From assembly GCF_025567195.1 (NCBI RefSeq), contig NZ_JAOQJF010000008.1, positions 1 to 64,000 on the forward strand: 64,000 bases of DNA, read 5' to 3'. The notes under the pieces were generated by a model. It ran no database searches, was not told where the DNA came from, and was given only the letters and a program-made list of their open reading frames with translations. This document shows positions 25,596 to 35,110 of the stretch, piece after piece; positions within the stretch are counted from its first letter, which is position 1, and each line of letters starts with the position of its first letter. A program made the position numbers and the translations under genes. The DNA is from Alitiscatomonas aceti (GTDB lineage: Bacteria; Bacillota; Clostridia; Lachnospirales; Lachnospiraceae).

Positions 25596-27474
25596 GGCAT
25601 TCTCCCTTTTCCTTTTCCGTATCCTTGGAAATAACATAAAATCCGTCTCTTCCAGAGTTCTTCACCCGGTACAGAGCCACGTCCGCTAGACGGTACAGCT
25701 CATTAAATCCAGTCTCCTCCGTTAGGACCGCAATACCAATGGAAGCACTGATGTCTATTCTCCGTTCCCCTGTGCCATAAGTTCGGCGGAGCGCTGCGTT
25801 CAGCTTCCCGGCACACCTCTGGATGGCCTCCATATCCCTGACATTTTCGATAAACAGTACAAATTCATCTCCACCCAGGCGTCCGCACAGATCTGTACTC
25901 CGAACAGAATGGCGCATGGCCATGGCGCTTTCCTTCAAGATCTCATCTCCGACCATATGGCCCAGGGTATCATTGGCCTGTTTAAAATAGTCAAGATCCA
26001 GCAAAAATAATGCTGAATATCCTGGATCCTGGAAAAAGCTGCGCTTTCCCAGAGCTTTTTCCACCTCATGTTTAAAATATGCCCGGTTATACAAAGATGT
26101 CAGCGGATCCAGCTGACTTTTCCGATTAATTTCCTGCATCTTTTCATGCTGACAAACCTGCTCGTCATAATTTTCCAGGAATCCTACCAACTGATCCTGG
26201 CCGATGACATTATAGTGGATCTTGTTCCATATCCAGACTCCATCGATACAGATTCTGAGGATTTCCGGCTCCATTCTCCTTCTGTTGATCATATTGTTGA
26301 AGATACGTTTGTAGGTCTCATAATTCTCCTTGTCAATCACCTGTTTCTTCAGCAGCTCATCAGGAAAATACTCCTCCAGTCTTCCAGTTACCGCCTGCTC
26401 CTGTCCATTCATATGGTAGAGTGTAACGGACCGATGGGCAAGATCCACTTCAAATGGAATGTCGTTGGTATGCTTTAGTACCATGAACAGAAGAGAATTT
26501 CTGGATGTGAGCGTCGCATTCTTCTCCTTGATCAGAGCAGTAGTACGGTAGACTTCCTTCCCTATAAAAATAAGGAACACCGCAATGCAGATTAATATTC
26601 CCCACAAAAGGCCGGAAAAAATTTTCTCAACCTCCCTCACATAACCGGTCACATAATCCTCCGTCAATACGGAAAACACATACCAGTTGTTGATACCCAG
26701 CGGTTCATAGTTCACATAACGTCCTGCTCCATGGTAAGTAAAGTGAAAGGCTCCAGGGCGTCCCTCTTCCACGTCCTGCCGGATTTTTCCGACAGTCATT
26801 CCGCCAGAAAGCTGATATTTGGCAATCTCCTCCCAGATGTTCTCATCCCGCGCAAAAGAATTGACATTCCTGGAATCACTGATATAGTTTCCCGAATCAT
26901 CCACGATCTGGAAATATCGGTGGGAATTGGCATCCAGTTCTATGGTTTCCGCGATCCGTTCCACCTGGTAATGGCCCCACAGCACGCCCACTGTCTCCTG
27001 CTCCCGCATGATCGGTACTGCCAGGCAAATGGTATCCAAACCGTCCACCACATTTGAAATATAGCTCCGCCCCTGAGATACCACCCCGAGAAGCTCCAGA
27101 TCCTCCAGATAAACAGGCTTTCCTTCCCAGTCAACCCCCTTTCCCTCAAGATCACAGATCCCCAGATTTTCAAACTTCAATTCAGTCCTAAGGAGACTTA
27201 TCCGCTCTGTCATCTGAACCAGATCCTCGTTTTTTCTTTTTAAAAATACTCCCTGGCTGACCTGAAGATCTGCCATCACATTTTCTAGTTCTGTTTCTAT
27301 CAGCTTTGTAACATATTTAGAGGTAAATTCAGTCTGCACCAGATCCTTTTCCAGAAGCAGACCGTATACCCGGTTGAAGCTTGAAGAAAATGTGACATAT
27401 ACGATCCCAAGAATCCCTACACTGATTCCAGCCCACAAAAGAAAACTTAGCTTTTTTTGCTTTTGTTTTTCCAT
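25567..27474 (-). CDS. Membrane diguanylate cyclase with extracellular sensor domain
   Basis: 635 aa. N-terminal membrane segment, a large extracytoplasmic Cache-like region (about 35-280), a second membrane segment (FSGLLWGILICIAVFLIF), a PAS-like linker, and a C-terminal GGDEF domain with intact active site GRLGGDEFVLF, DPLTSLYNRAYF and a product-inhibition site RSTD five residues before GGDEF. It should make c-di-GMP under feedback control. The gene lies 35 bp after the glycosyltransferase, pointing to local c-di-GMP control of polymer synthesis. Confidence 0.93.
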   Translation of the reverse strand: MEKQKQKKLSFLLWAGISVGILGIVYVTFSSSFNRVYGLLLEKDLVQTEFTSKYVTKLIETELENVMADLQVSQGVFLKRKNEDLVQMTERISLLRTELKFENLGICDLEGKGVDWEGKPVYLEDLELLGVVSQGRSYISNVVDGLDTICLAVPIMREQETVGVLWGHYQVERIAETIELDANSHRYFQIVDDSGNYISDSRNVNSFARDENIWEEIAKYQLSGGMTVGKIRQDVEEGRPGAFHFTYHGAGRYVNYEPLGINNWYVFSVLTEDYVTGYVREVEKIFSGLLWGILICIAVFLIFIGKEVYRTTALIKEKNATLTSRNSLLFMVLKHTNDIPFEVDLAHRSVTLYHMNGQEQAVTGRLEEYFPDELLKKQVIDKENYETYKRIFNNMINRRRMEPEILRICIDGVWIWNKIHYNVIGQDQLVGFLENYDEQVCQHEKMQEINRKSQLDPLTSLYNRAYFKHEVEKALGKRSFFQDPGYSALFLLDLDYFKQANDTLGHMVGDEILKESAMAMRHSVRSTDLCGRLGGDEFVLFIENVRDMEAIQRCAGKLNAALRRTYGTGERRIDISASIGIAVLTEETGFNELYRLADVALYRVKNSGRDGFYVISKDTEKEKGECHETEPKDQE

Positions 27475-27509
27475 AGCCTTTTCTCTCTGTCCTGTAATTT
27501 TTCTTTCCT

Positions 27510-28934
27510 CTATTTTGCTTCCGTATACCGAATCCGCTTAATGGTTCCCCAGTTTCCTTTGTTTTTCCGGTAACTGATAAACGCATTCAGACGGATAAAG
27601 TCAAAAACAAACCGGAAAAATACATTCTCGATCAGACACATGATGCAGGCACGGAATACATCCTGGCGGCTGATACGGATATTCTGCGTATAAATACGCT
27701 GAAAAAATGCCGTGATCGTCAGTATTGCGCTGTAAACGGCAAACAATAGATAAAACTGTATCATGAACTTCATATTCAGTAATCCAGCCAGCGCGGCAGC
27801 GACGGTTACAGCCAATCCAACCACCTCGATGACAGGAGAGTAGAGCTCATAGAGCATATAATATAGATATGAAGCTGTCCCCACCATTCCAAAACGCGAT
27901 TTCATAAACATAAAACGATATCGGTTCATGCATTGGAACAGCCCAATATGCCAGCGGCGGCGCTGTTTGAAAAGATCCCGCAGTGTGGTAGGTGCCTGGC
28001 TCCAGCAGACCGCATTGGGCTCATAACGGATGGAATACTTCTCCATATTATTTCTGCAATAGGCGTGAAGCTTTGCCACCAGCTCCATATCCTCTCCCAG
28101 TACATCTGTCGCATAGCCTCCGGCAGCAATAACCACGCTTTTTTTAAAGAGACCAAACGCACCGGAAATAATGAGATTTCCATTAAAACTGTCCAACAGG
28201 ATTCTGGAAGCCAGGAAGGAACGGTCATACTCCATTACCTGCATGCTGGCCAGAAAATTCCAGGGCAGATGATAGCTGAGCTCCCGGACAAGATTTCCGT
28301 CTTCTTTCTTATGGAAAGAAATGCACTGAGCCACCCGGATCAGCCCGCCCACAGCTACTACATCGTCATCCTCCATAACCGGCTGGACAATGCGCTCCAG
28401 GGAATCCCTCTGAAGCATGGAGTCTGCGTCAATGCAGAGAAAATATGGATACTGTGAAGCGTTAATGCCTGCGTTCAGTGAATCTCCCTTTCCCCCATTC
28501 CGCTTCTGAAGCAACGTCAGCCGCACCCGGCTATCCGGAGCCTCATAAACCTTTTCAATCTTTTGGCATGGAATGCTCCGGCGTATGGGCCTGTTCACCT
28601 GCTTCATATTAAAATGTTCGATCAGAACTCTGCTTGTATGATCGCTGGAACCATCGTCGATCACAATGATCTCATACAGCCGGTAATCCAGATTCATCAG
28701 GGATTCCACGCTGTCTAATATGGTAACCTCTTCATTATAAGCAGGCACCAAAATAGATACGGGAAAATAAAAATCGTGCTTCAGCTCATTTTTAATAGTC
28801 CGCATCCTATCTGTACGGTAAAGCTTCCATGCTCCCATAGCTACTGACAGGAACAGGTAAGAAGCATAAACCAGTAAATAAAGAAGGAAAAAGCCTTCCA
28901 TCCACTGTAATAGCTGATAAATCCATTGGTTCAT
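27510..28934 (-). CDS. Membrane family-2 glycosyltransferase (processive synthase type)
   Basis: 474 aa. An N-terminal membrane segment, then a GT-A domain with VPAYNEE, IDDGSSDHT, DADSM, GED and the QRRRW (QxxRW) acceptor/processivity motif, followed by at least three C-terminal membrane segments. This architecture matches synthases that polymerise and extrude beta-linked polysaccharides such as cellulose, hyaluronan or poly-GlcNAc; the sugar cannot be told from sequence by eye. There is no PilZ domain. It overlaps the HEAT-repeat gene by 4 bp (ATGA). Confidence 0.92.
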   Translation of the reverse strand: MNQWIYQLLQWMEGFFLLYLLVYASYLFLSVAMGAWKLYRTDRMRTIKNELKHDFYFPVSILVPAYNEEVTILDSVESLMNLDYRLYEIIVIDDGSSDHTSRVLIEHFNMKQVNRPIRRSIPCQKIEKVYEAPDSRVRLTLLQKRNGGKGDSLNAGINASQYPYFLCIDADSMLQRDSLERIVQPVMEDDDVVAVGGLIRVAQCISFHKKEDGNLVRELSYHLPWNFLASMQVMEYDRSFLASRILLDSFNGNLIISGAFGLFKKSVVIAAGGYATDVLGEDMELVAKLHAYCRNNMEKYSIRYEPNAVCWSQAPTTLRDLFKQRRRWHIGLFQCMNRYRFMFMKSRFGMVGTASYLYYMLYELYSPVIEVVGLAVTVAAALAGLLNMKFMIQFYLLFAVYSAILTITAFFQRIYTQNIRISRQDVFRACIMCLIENVFFRFVFDFIRLNAFISYRKNKGNWGTIKRIRYTEAK

Positions 28935-30046
28935 ACAGTCGCCACCGCCTCTCCTTCTTTCTTTTTCTCTGACACAGCAGGACTGGCTTCCAGAATGTAT
29001 TCCAGCATTTCTGTGGCATAACGGTCTCCAGCAGCACTCGCCCTGGCTTCCTCCCAGGTTACTCCCAGCGTTTTTAGAGACCTGGCCGCATTCTGACGGA
29101 CATACCAGTTTGGACTATGTAAAGCCTCCTTCAGTGCCTCCCTGCTCTCATCATCTGCATAAGCGGCGAGGGAAGTTGCCGCGGCAATGGCAAACTCCCT
29201 TTTTCCCTCCGCCTCCCCCTTCAGGATCTTAAGAAGCACTGGCTTTGCCTCCGGGAACGGATGACGGCGGAAATAACGTATCATTGTAAATCGTGTCTCC
29301 ACAGGAAGTTCTTCCATTTCGAGGGCCTTTAAAATGGGGCCAGCAAAATGGTCTCCGGGAAGTCCGTCTATAAAGCGGAGTATCCCCACTTGAAAACATT
29401 CTGTAAGGCCATCGTAAATATCCCAGAGCCGGCCGGCCAGTAATTCCTTTTCTCCCTGGAACCGGTTCAGGCCATCGGCCAGAAGCCTGGGATCATGGTA
29501 CCACCCATGCTGGCTCATCAGAACAAACGCATGCTCCACCGCCTGGGCATTTCCAAGTGCATATAGAGCGTTTAACACATTCTCCCTGCTAAAAACCGTA
29601 GAATTATCCAGGTAACTGAGCAGCCGCTCCATGAGAGCATCCCGCTTTTCCCCCATTTTCGGATGAAACGCCGCGATCACATAAGCAAAAAACGCCTGCT
29701 CCATGGCCGCCTTTCCTCTATATCTCTCTGCAACCTTTAAGATTGTCTCATGATTCTCTTTAAAAAAAAATTCTGCTCCCTTTTTCTGCGTCTGGTTCCA
29801 GCCTTCCATGCCCTCATGGAAGGCCATAAGCTCCTGGATATTCCAAAGCTTTCGTTCTACCTTCTTCGGCTGCCATATGGGCTTTCCCTGACTAAAGCTT
29901 TCCAGATACCTGTTCCAGCGCCGAACCCTTTTCCGATGCTCCCGTTTGATATTTTCGGAACGGAAAATGTACAGCAGATTAAACACCAAAAGAACGATGC
30001 AGACAAAAATATAAAAATAAATGACAGTCCTGACCTGAAGCCTCAT
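28931..30046 (-). CDS. Membrane-anchored HEAT-repeat protein
   Basis: 371 aa. N-terminal membrane segment (FYIFVCIVLLVFNLLYIF, about 11-28) followed by a mainly helical cytosolic body with HEAT-like units, clearest toward the end (ALKEALHSPNWYVRQNAARSLKTLG region). HEAT arrays serve as protein-protein scaffolds, so I infer an adaptor for the adjacent synthase, with which it is translationally coupled. No catalytic motif is seen. The gene starts one base after the large hydrolase-like gene, with GGAGGGGGAC as ribosome site. Confidence 0.8.
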   Translation of the reverse strand: MRLQVRTVIYFYIFVCIVLLVFNLLYIFRSENIKREHRKRVRRWNRYLESFSQGKPIWQPKKVERKLWNIQELMAFHEGMEGWNQTQKKGAEFFFKENHETILKVAERYRGKAAMEQAFFAYVIAAFHPKMGEKRDALMERLLSYLDNSTVFSRENVLNALYALGNAQAVEHAFVLMSQHGWYHDPRLLADGLNRFQGEKELLAGRLWDIYDGLTECFQVGILRFIDGLPGDHFAGPILKALEMEELPVETRFTMIRYFRRHPFPEAKPVLLKILKGEAEGKREFAIAAATSLAAYADDESREALKEALHSPNWYVRQNAARSLKTLGVTWEEARASAAGDRYATEMLEYILEASPAVSEKKKEGEAVATV

Positions 30047-30047
30047 C

Positions 30048-32174
30048 TCAATCCGTCCCCCTCCAATAATCCTGCATGATATAGTAGCTGTCCTTCAGGC
30101 GCTCACGATACTCCAGGCCCGTCCATCCCTTAAGCCTGAAGGATCCCATGGAAACCGGGCCATCTCCGTTTTCCCTGGCCATCCCGATTCCAATCTCCCT
30201 CACAGTCCTAAACTCCACGCCATAATAGACATAATAATCCCTGTGGACTGACATGGAAGCAGGACTCCCCACATTCAAAAGCAGCCACGGAAGCCGTATT
30301 TCCACACATCCTTGTCCAAAGCAGAAATCAGACAGGGAATCATAATCCTCTTCCTCGCGTTTTTCACTCCCATGAATCAATTTTCCTGTCTCCCATATGC
30401 CAAGACGCTGAAGGACTCTGGCGTCCGGAGACAGAGAGTCTACCAGCATAGGATTTTGAACAGCCATGTATATTGGGACAAAGTTTCCATTTTTCTCCGG
30501 AAAATAGATAAAGGGATCGTCCCCCTCCGTCTCATATAAGAACCGCTCCCGCATCGGATTCCAACGCTCCTGGACCAGCAGGCGGCTGTTGGAAACGCCG
30601 TCCAGACAGAGGAGCAGGTCCGCTTCCCGTTGGAACGAAAGGGAAGGTACCTCGCAGATACTGCTCCCCATTTCAGGAGAAACATCCAGTGGGATGTACA
30701 CAGTCTCCCCCCGGTCTGTACCTTCCAGAAGGAGGTAAAGCCCCTCCGCGTCATACCGGGCTGACAGCTTTAGGCCATCCTGTTCCATGAGGACATCCTC
30801 CGCCTCCCATTCAGACGGATCTCCGTCCAGTATGCAGACAGCCTCTGCTCCCGGCTCAAATGCCATCAGACCAAAATTCTGTCCTTCTGTCTGAAGATCA
30901 TGCCACAGGTAATGCTCTGACGGCACAGCGGCAAAGGCAGTATTCCAGCCCGTCCTCTCCCATTCGTCCTGCCAGGTGGAAATAAATCCTCCGGCCCAGC
31001 CATCGAACTCCAGAGTCCGGCTGATCTCTGCCAATTTCTGTCCCTGCTCTTTTTCTGTCAGCGGAGCTCTGTCTCTGACAACTGCCCCTCGTCCGCTGGA
31101 GATGCCGTATCCAGCCGCCACCACCGGTATCGTATGATATCTGGATAAAAGCTCCAGATATCCTCCATAAGGCTGATCCTCGGGCAATCCAGACAACTGA
31201 CCAATGAGAGACTGCTTCTGTCTGACAGAAAGACGATCGGCAAAGCTGTCGCAGAAATCATACAGACGATAAGCAGCAAAGCATCCCGCCTCCATGGCAT
31301 CCGTGGGCAGCACATGCTCTGGATCCGTCTGGGCATGCTTTCCCAGCTGTCTGGCATAGATTTCCTCATATTCAAGGAAATCACAGGCCGGATCGCAAAG
31401 AAATCCCACCGGACGCTGGGTTCCATACTTTTCCGTTTCATAGGCAGTGATTCCATCCATGATCCGGGCCATGGCCGCCTCAAAGGGCGTAGCGTCTTCC
31501 TTTGTCTGAAAATAAGTTCCCCGATACGCCCCGGAACGGATGCTGCTGTTATCTGTGTAGGAGATGGTGTCCGGATACCACATGGTCCCCACCAGGAAAC
31601 CTGCCACCCAGGGAGAAATGTCCTTCCGATAAACTCCGCCGCTTCGAATCCCCACAGCCGGCAAATCCTTCCGTCCATGGATAATATCCACCAGAGTCCT
31701 TCCATCCTCCAGAAGCATATCCAGAAAAGCTTCGTCGTAAGCGTCCCTGGAGCCGTCTCCCACAGAATCCTCCACACTGGTCCCTTGAAGCAGATACAGC
31801 GGCTGGCTATGGGTCATGTTATAGTCGTAAAGCCCATTATAAAAATCATCATCCATGATATTAACAGCCCTGACTGCATTGGCTCCCATTTCTCCAATGG
31901 CCTCAAACCACCGGAGATAATCCTCTTTTGAAACCTCATAGGAAGTAGCATAATGTCCCGGCTGGCTGGAGGACACATCCACGCCCCTAAGCGTTATATC
32001 TGTATATTTCTGTCCATCCCAGCGGCACAGCTTTTTTCCTTCTGTCCGGAAGGGAGGCTTTACGGCAGATCTCTCCTCACCAGACGGCAGGTAAAAACCA
32101 TTGTAATATACGGCCCAATAAACCCCCAGTGCAAGGGCCAGAAGAAGCACTGAGGCTGTTACAAATCGTTTCAT
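30048..32174 (-). CDS. Anchored TIM-barrel glycosidase-like protein with CBM9-like C-terminal module
   Basis: 708 aa. An uncleaved signal anchor at about 5-25, then a region resembling GH2/GH5-type barrels (LRGVDVSSSQPGH, GANAVRAVNIMDDDFYNG, GGFISTWQDEW). From about residue 445 a beta-rich module begins with ILDGDPSEWEAEDVL and RYDAEGLYLLLEG, a pattern of CBM9-like domains. I cannot assign the catalytic acids securely, and it may bind rather than cut glycans. Strong ribosome site TAGGAGGAAACGGG. Its place in the operon suggests trimming or handling of the polymer outside the membrane. Confidence 0.75.
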   Translation of the reverse strand: MKRFVTASVLLLALALGVYWAVYYNGFYLPSGEERSAVKPPFRTEGKKLCRWDGQKYTDITLRGVDVSSSQPGHYATSYEVSKEDYLRWFEAIGEMGANAVRAVNIMDDDFYNGLYDYNMTHSQPLYLLQGTSVEDSVGDGSRDAYDEAFLDMLLEDGRTLVDIIHGRKDLPAVGIRSGGVYRKDISPWVAGFLVGTMWYPDTISYTDNSSIRSGAYRGTYFQTKEDATPFEAAMARIMDGITAYETEKYGTQRPVGFLCDPACDFLEYEEIYARQLGKHAQTDPEHVLPTDAMEAGCFAAYRLYDFCDSFADRLSVRQKQSLIGQLSGLPEDQPYGGYLELLSRYHTIPVVAAGYGISSGRGAVVRDRAPLTEKEQGQKLAEISRTLEFDGWAGGFISTWQDEWERTGWNTAFAAVPSEHYLWHDLQTEGQNFGLMAFEPGAEAVCILDGDPSEWEAEDVLMEQDGLKLSARYDAEGLYLLLEGTDRGETVYIPLDVSPEMGSSICEVPSLSFQREADLLLCLDGVSNSRLLVQERWNPMRERFLYETEGDDPFIYFPEKNGNFVPIYMAVQNPMLVDSLSPDARVLQRLGIWETGKLIHGSEKREEEDYDSLSDFCFGQGCVEIRLPWLLLNVGSPASMSVHRDYYVYYGVEFRTVREIGIGMARENGDGPVSMGSFRLKGWTGLEYRERLKDSYYIMQDYWRGTD

Positions 32175-32197
32175 TCCCGTTTCCTCCTACCCCGTAT

Positions 32198-33724
32198 CTA
32201 ACTGGCAAATCTGGACGGATGACAGTACTGGCGCAGGGAATCGATATGCTCGTCCAGCCACCGTCCCCGGTTTACCATGTAATTTACCATCTGCTCCACT
32301 GCTTCTTCATGGCTGGAGGGATTCACGCTTCGTAAAGTCTCCATACTGCCTTTACCGGGTCTGCGGCGCTCTCTGGAATCCAGCTTTTCCGGGTCAAAGG
32401 AGTAGCCCCAGACCTCAAAATTCCGGTCTATGGCGCTTCCAAGCCATTCCACAATCTCCTCTTCATAAGCCACCAGACGCTCCTCGGAGAGGATTCCCTG
32501 TCGCAGCTGCCTGTATCGGGAAATGACCCGCTCCACAAACTCCTCATCCTGCATCAGCATCGCATACCAGCTTCTCTGACTCAGCAGAAACTCATTCTCC
32601 TCCAGAGGCCGGTAGAAATTGTCCAAGGCATTATTAAAATCCCATACCGGCCCAATGGCCAGCCTGCCACGAGCATCCCGGTAAAAATATGTAGATGCGC
32701 CAAATGCATCGTTGATGGACAGAAATTCCATCAAAATATAATAGTTGACCAGAGAATCTGCATCAAAAGTTTCCTTCCATGCATTGGGATCCTCCGTCAT
32801 CCTGGAAGAATAAAGGATCCTCTCCGCCTCGTTATAGTCTGCCTGCACATACTCCTTCACCTGACTGGTCTGGTAAGAAGTACCCGGATACAGAAGCTCC
32901 AGATTCCGCCCTGGCTCCATCCGGTAGGAGTAGGCAGAAAAGCTGTTCAGCACTTTCCTCGGATCAGTATTCTGTTCAATGCGGATCAGATAGCTAAAAA
33001 CCGGATCCCCTGGTGTATAGCTGCTTAGGGCAAGACGTTTTTCGTCCACATCAATAGTCTCCATCAGAAGATAAACGCCCTGGTAATCCCCATCCAGAAT
33101 CAGCTCACAGAAACGAGTGTCTGGCACCCAGGTCCCCATGACTTCCGCTGCCAGATTCATACACATGTAATTACGAAGAAGAGTCTTGTCAAGGAAGGGA
33201 CCATGAAGGGCCCACTCTTTCCCGCTTTCCATTCCCAGAAGTGCCATACGGCGATCCACTTCCGGATGGTCCTCTTCCACTGTTTTTAATAAGAAGTTTC
33301 CCTTTGTAAACCACCTGGAGCTGTTACCTCTGTAACGGAACAGGGCCGTTCCCTGGTCTGTGGCTTCGTCCCAGGCGTGGTGCCAGACACCTTCCCCGGA
33401 CACAGAAGAAAACTGGACGAGAATTTCTTCCTCTCCCCAATCTCCCGTATAAAATCCAACCGTATCTCCCTTTGCGTCTGCATAGGGACGGCCAGGAATG
33501 GTCTGTCCCCCAGTCTCAATCCGGATAATGGGAAGATGCGTACAAAGCCCTTCACCGTCACATACAATACAGGGGGCCAGTTCCTCCTCCGAATGCTGTT
33601 CCCGGTGCTGCTGGTACCGTAAAACCCCAGTCTGGCTCTCCAGATCCTGTAAAATAACTGATAACAGCAGGACTCCCGCAGCCATTCCTGCCATTACCGC
33701 AATCCCACGTCTCATGACCGTCAC
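32198..33724 (-). CDS. CotH-family protein kinase-like protein
   Basis: 508 aa. N-terminal membrane segment, then the CotH fold: FRYRGNSSRWFTKGNFLLKT-like stretch near 150, LLRNYMCMNLAAEVMG, DGDYQGVYLLMETID, and the metal-binding GPVWDFNNALDNF. CotH proteins are atypical secreted or spore-coat kinases. The gene begins at a GTG overlapping the DUF4956 stop (GTGA), or 9 bp later at ATG. In many bacteria CotH, VTC and DUF4956 genes sit together, as here; its substrate in such clusters is not established to my knowledge. Confidence 0.88.
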   Translation of the reverse strand: MTVMRRGIAVMAGMAAGVLLLSVILQDLESQTGVLRYQQHREQHSEEELAPCIVCDGEGLCTHLPIIRIETGGQTIPGRPYADAKGDTVGFYTGDWGEEEILVQFSSVSGEGVWHHAWDEATDQGTALFRYRGNSSRWFTKGNFLLKTVEEDHPEVDRRMALLGMESGKEWALHGPFLDKTLLRNYMCMNLAAEVMGTWVPDTRFCELILDGDYQGVYLLMETIDVDEKRLALSSYTPGDPVFSYLIRIEQNTDPRKVLNSFSAYSYRMEPGRNLELLYPGTSYQTSQVKEYVQADYNEAERILYSSRMTEDPNAWKETFDADSLVNYYILMEFLSINDAFGASTYFYRDARGRLAIGPVWDFNNALDNFYRPLEENEFLLSQRSWYAMLMQDEEFVERVISRYRQLRQGILSEERLVAYEEEIVEWLGSAIDRNFEVWGYSFDPEKLDSRERRRPGKGSMETLRSVNPSSHEEAVEQMVNYMVNRGRWLDEHIDSLRQYCHPSRFAS

Positions 33725-34398
33725 CCGCTGATCTCATCACTCTGGGTCACAGTATTCACATATTCTGTACTCCCCAGGGCGTACAGGGCATCAGCGATGT
33801 CCTGATCCTTCTGATAGTTCATCTGCCATACCTTCCTGGGCATTTCATAAATCAGCTCCACATGGTCTGCAGTGGTGTTGCGTACACGCAGAAGAGCCCG
33901 CTTATTGAAATAAGAAAAGACGATTCCTTCCATATCTGCACTTTGTGATTTTCCTCCCCGGATGATCAACAGGATACGATTTTCGTTGCGTACACGCCCC
34001 AGAAGCAGCAGTACCACAAATACCATAGCAGTCCCTACACCGGCCACCAGATAATCGCCTACGCCGCAACAGATGCCTATGATGATGGTCCAGAAAATAT
34101 AGGCCGTATCCCTGGAATCCTTAATAGCTGTACGGAAACGTACAATGGACAGAGCACCTACCATACCAAGGGACAATGCAATGTTATTTCCAATTACCGT
34201 CATGACTGTGGCCGTAAGAATCGTAAGGGTCACTAACGATACATTAAATTTCTTACTGTAAGATGTTCCAGCATGGGTATACCAATAAGATATGTAAATG
34301 GCGGCGCTTAACACCGCTGCTGCCGCGATATGCAGTACGATCTCCTGTGTCGTAAGGGTTCCGCTTTTTGTAAGCATTTGTGCAAGATACTCTCTCAT
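33721..34398 (-). CDS. DUF4956 membrane protein
   Basis: 225 aa. Four or so N-terminal membrane segments with the DUF4956 hallmark NNIALSLGMVGALSIVRFRTAIKD, followed by a soluble C-terminal half of about 90 residues. Function unknown; the family usually accompanies VTC-domain proteins. I chose the start at 34398 because GAAGGAG is 8 bp upstream; earlier ATGs at 34404 and 34440 are too close to or before that site. It follows the VTC gene by 16 bp and overlaps the CotH gene by 4 bp. Confidence 0.88.
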   Translation of the reverse strand: MREYLAQMLTKSGTLTTQEIVLHIAAAAVLSAAIYISYWYTHAGTSYSKKFNVSLVTLTILTATVMTVIGNNIALSLGMVGALSIVRFRTAIKDSRDTAYIFWTIIIGICCGVGDYLVAGVGTAMVFVVLLLLGRVRNENRILLIIRGGKSQSADMEGIVFSYFNKRALLRVRNTTADHVELIYEMPRKVWQMNYQKDQDIADALYALGSTEYVNTVTQSDEISG

Positions 34399-34414
34399 AC
34401 TCATTTCTCCTTCG

Positions 34415-35110
34415 TTAAAAATTAAAATGCTTTCCGACATTCCGGCTTAAACAGTATTTGCTGACCGATATCTCACCGGCGGCACAGCTGCTAAGCATAT
34501 CTTTGATATAACTCAGTAAAAAGCCGTTATATTTTACCTCCAGCACCACCAGTGACTGATCCTGGACAGGATACTGAGTCAGGCTGCCGTCAAAAATATC
34601 AAAGCTGCTTTCCGTTCCCACGATATGATGATCGAAGGTCACCCGGATCTTATTCTCCCTGGCGATAAAGGCTCTCCGCCGATACTCCACAACACTGCGG
34701 GGGCGGTAACCATACATATTCATAACGGCATAACACTCCCTGGCCAGCGGTTCACGGCAGGAAAGCAGCACACCATAATCGCCTTTCGTCAACCGGACAG
34801 CCTCCTCCCTGGAAAGGCGAAGGGAACGCTTTTTCTGCATGGGACCTTCCTTCTGTTTGATTTCCAACAAGCCAAAGTCACTGTCTGGACCGTAACAGCG
34901 AAGCCGGATCTTACGCCGCAATTCCACTCCGTCTATCTTCTCCTGATAATCCCGGTCTTCTATGGAATCGAAATACAAAGACCGAATGGGGTATCCGTCC
35001 CCTCGGTTATGTGGATCCTCCATCATAAATTTTGCTAAATTACCGCTGTGATAATAGTACTCAGGCAGACCTATCAGAAATTTTTTTTCCTGCCGCAGGA
35101 CTTCATTCAA
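34415..35110 (-). CDS. VTC-domain (polyphosphate polymerase-like) protein
   Basis: 231 aa, a single VTC domain without membrane segment. Visible features of the triphosphate-tunnel fold: EKKFLIG at the start, RSLYFDS, ELRRKIRLRCYG, LEIKQKEG, VEYRRRAFI, RVTFDHHI and VLEVKYNG, giving the alternating basic/acidic residues that line the tunnel. Eukaryotic VTC4 makes polyphosphate; what bacterial stand-alone VTC proteins make is unclear. It overlaps the preceding gene by 8 bp and precedes DUF4956, its usual partner. Confidence 0.88.
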   Translation of the reverse strand: MNEVLRQEKKFLIGLPEYYYHSGNLAKFMMEDPHNRGDGYPIRSLYFDSIEDRDYQEKIDGVELRRKIRLRCYGPDSDFGLLEIKQKEGPMQKKRSLRLSREEAVRLTKGDYGVLLSCREPLARECYAVMNMYGYRPRSVVEYRRRAFIARENKIRVTFDHHIVGTESSFDIFDGSLTQYPVQDQSLVVLEVKYNGFLLSYIKDMLSSCAAGEISVSKYCLSRNVGKHFNF

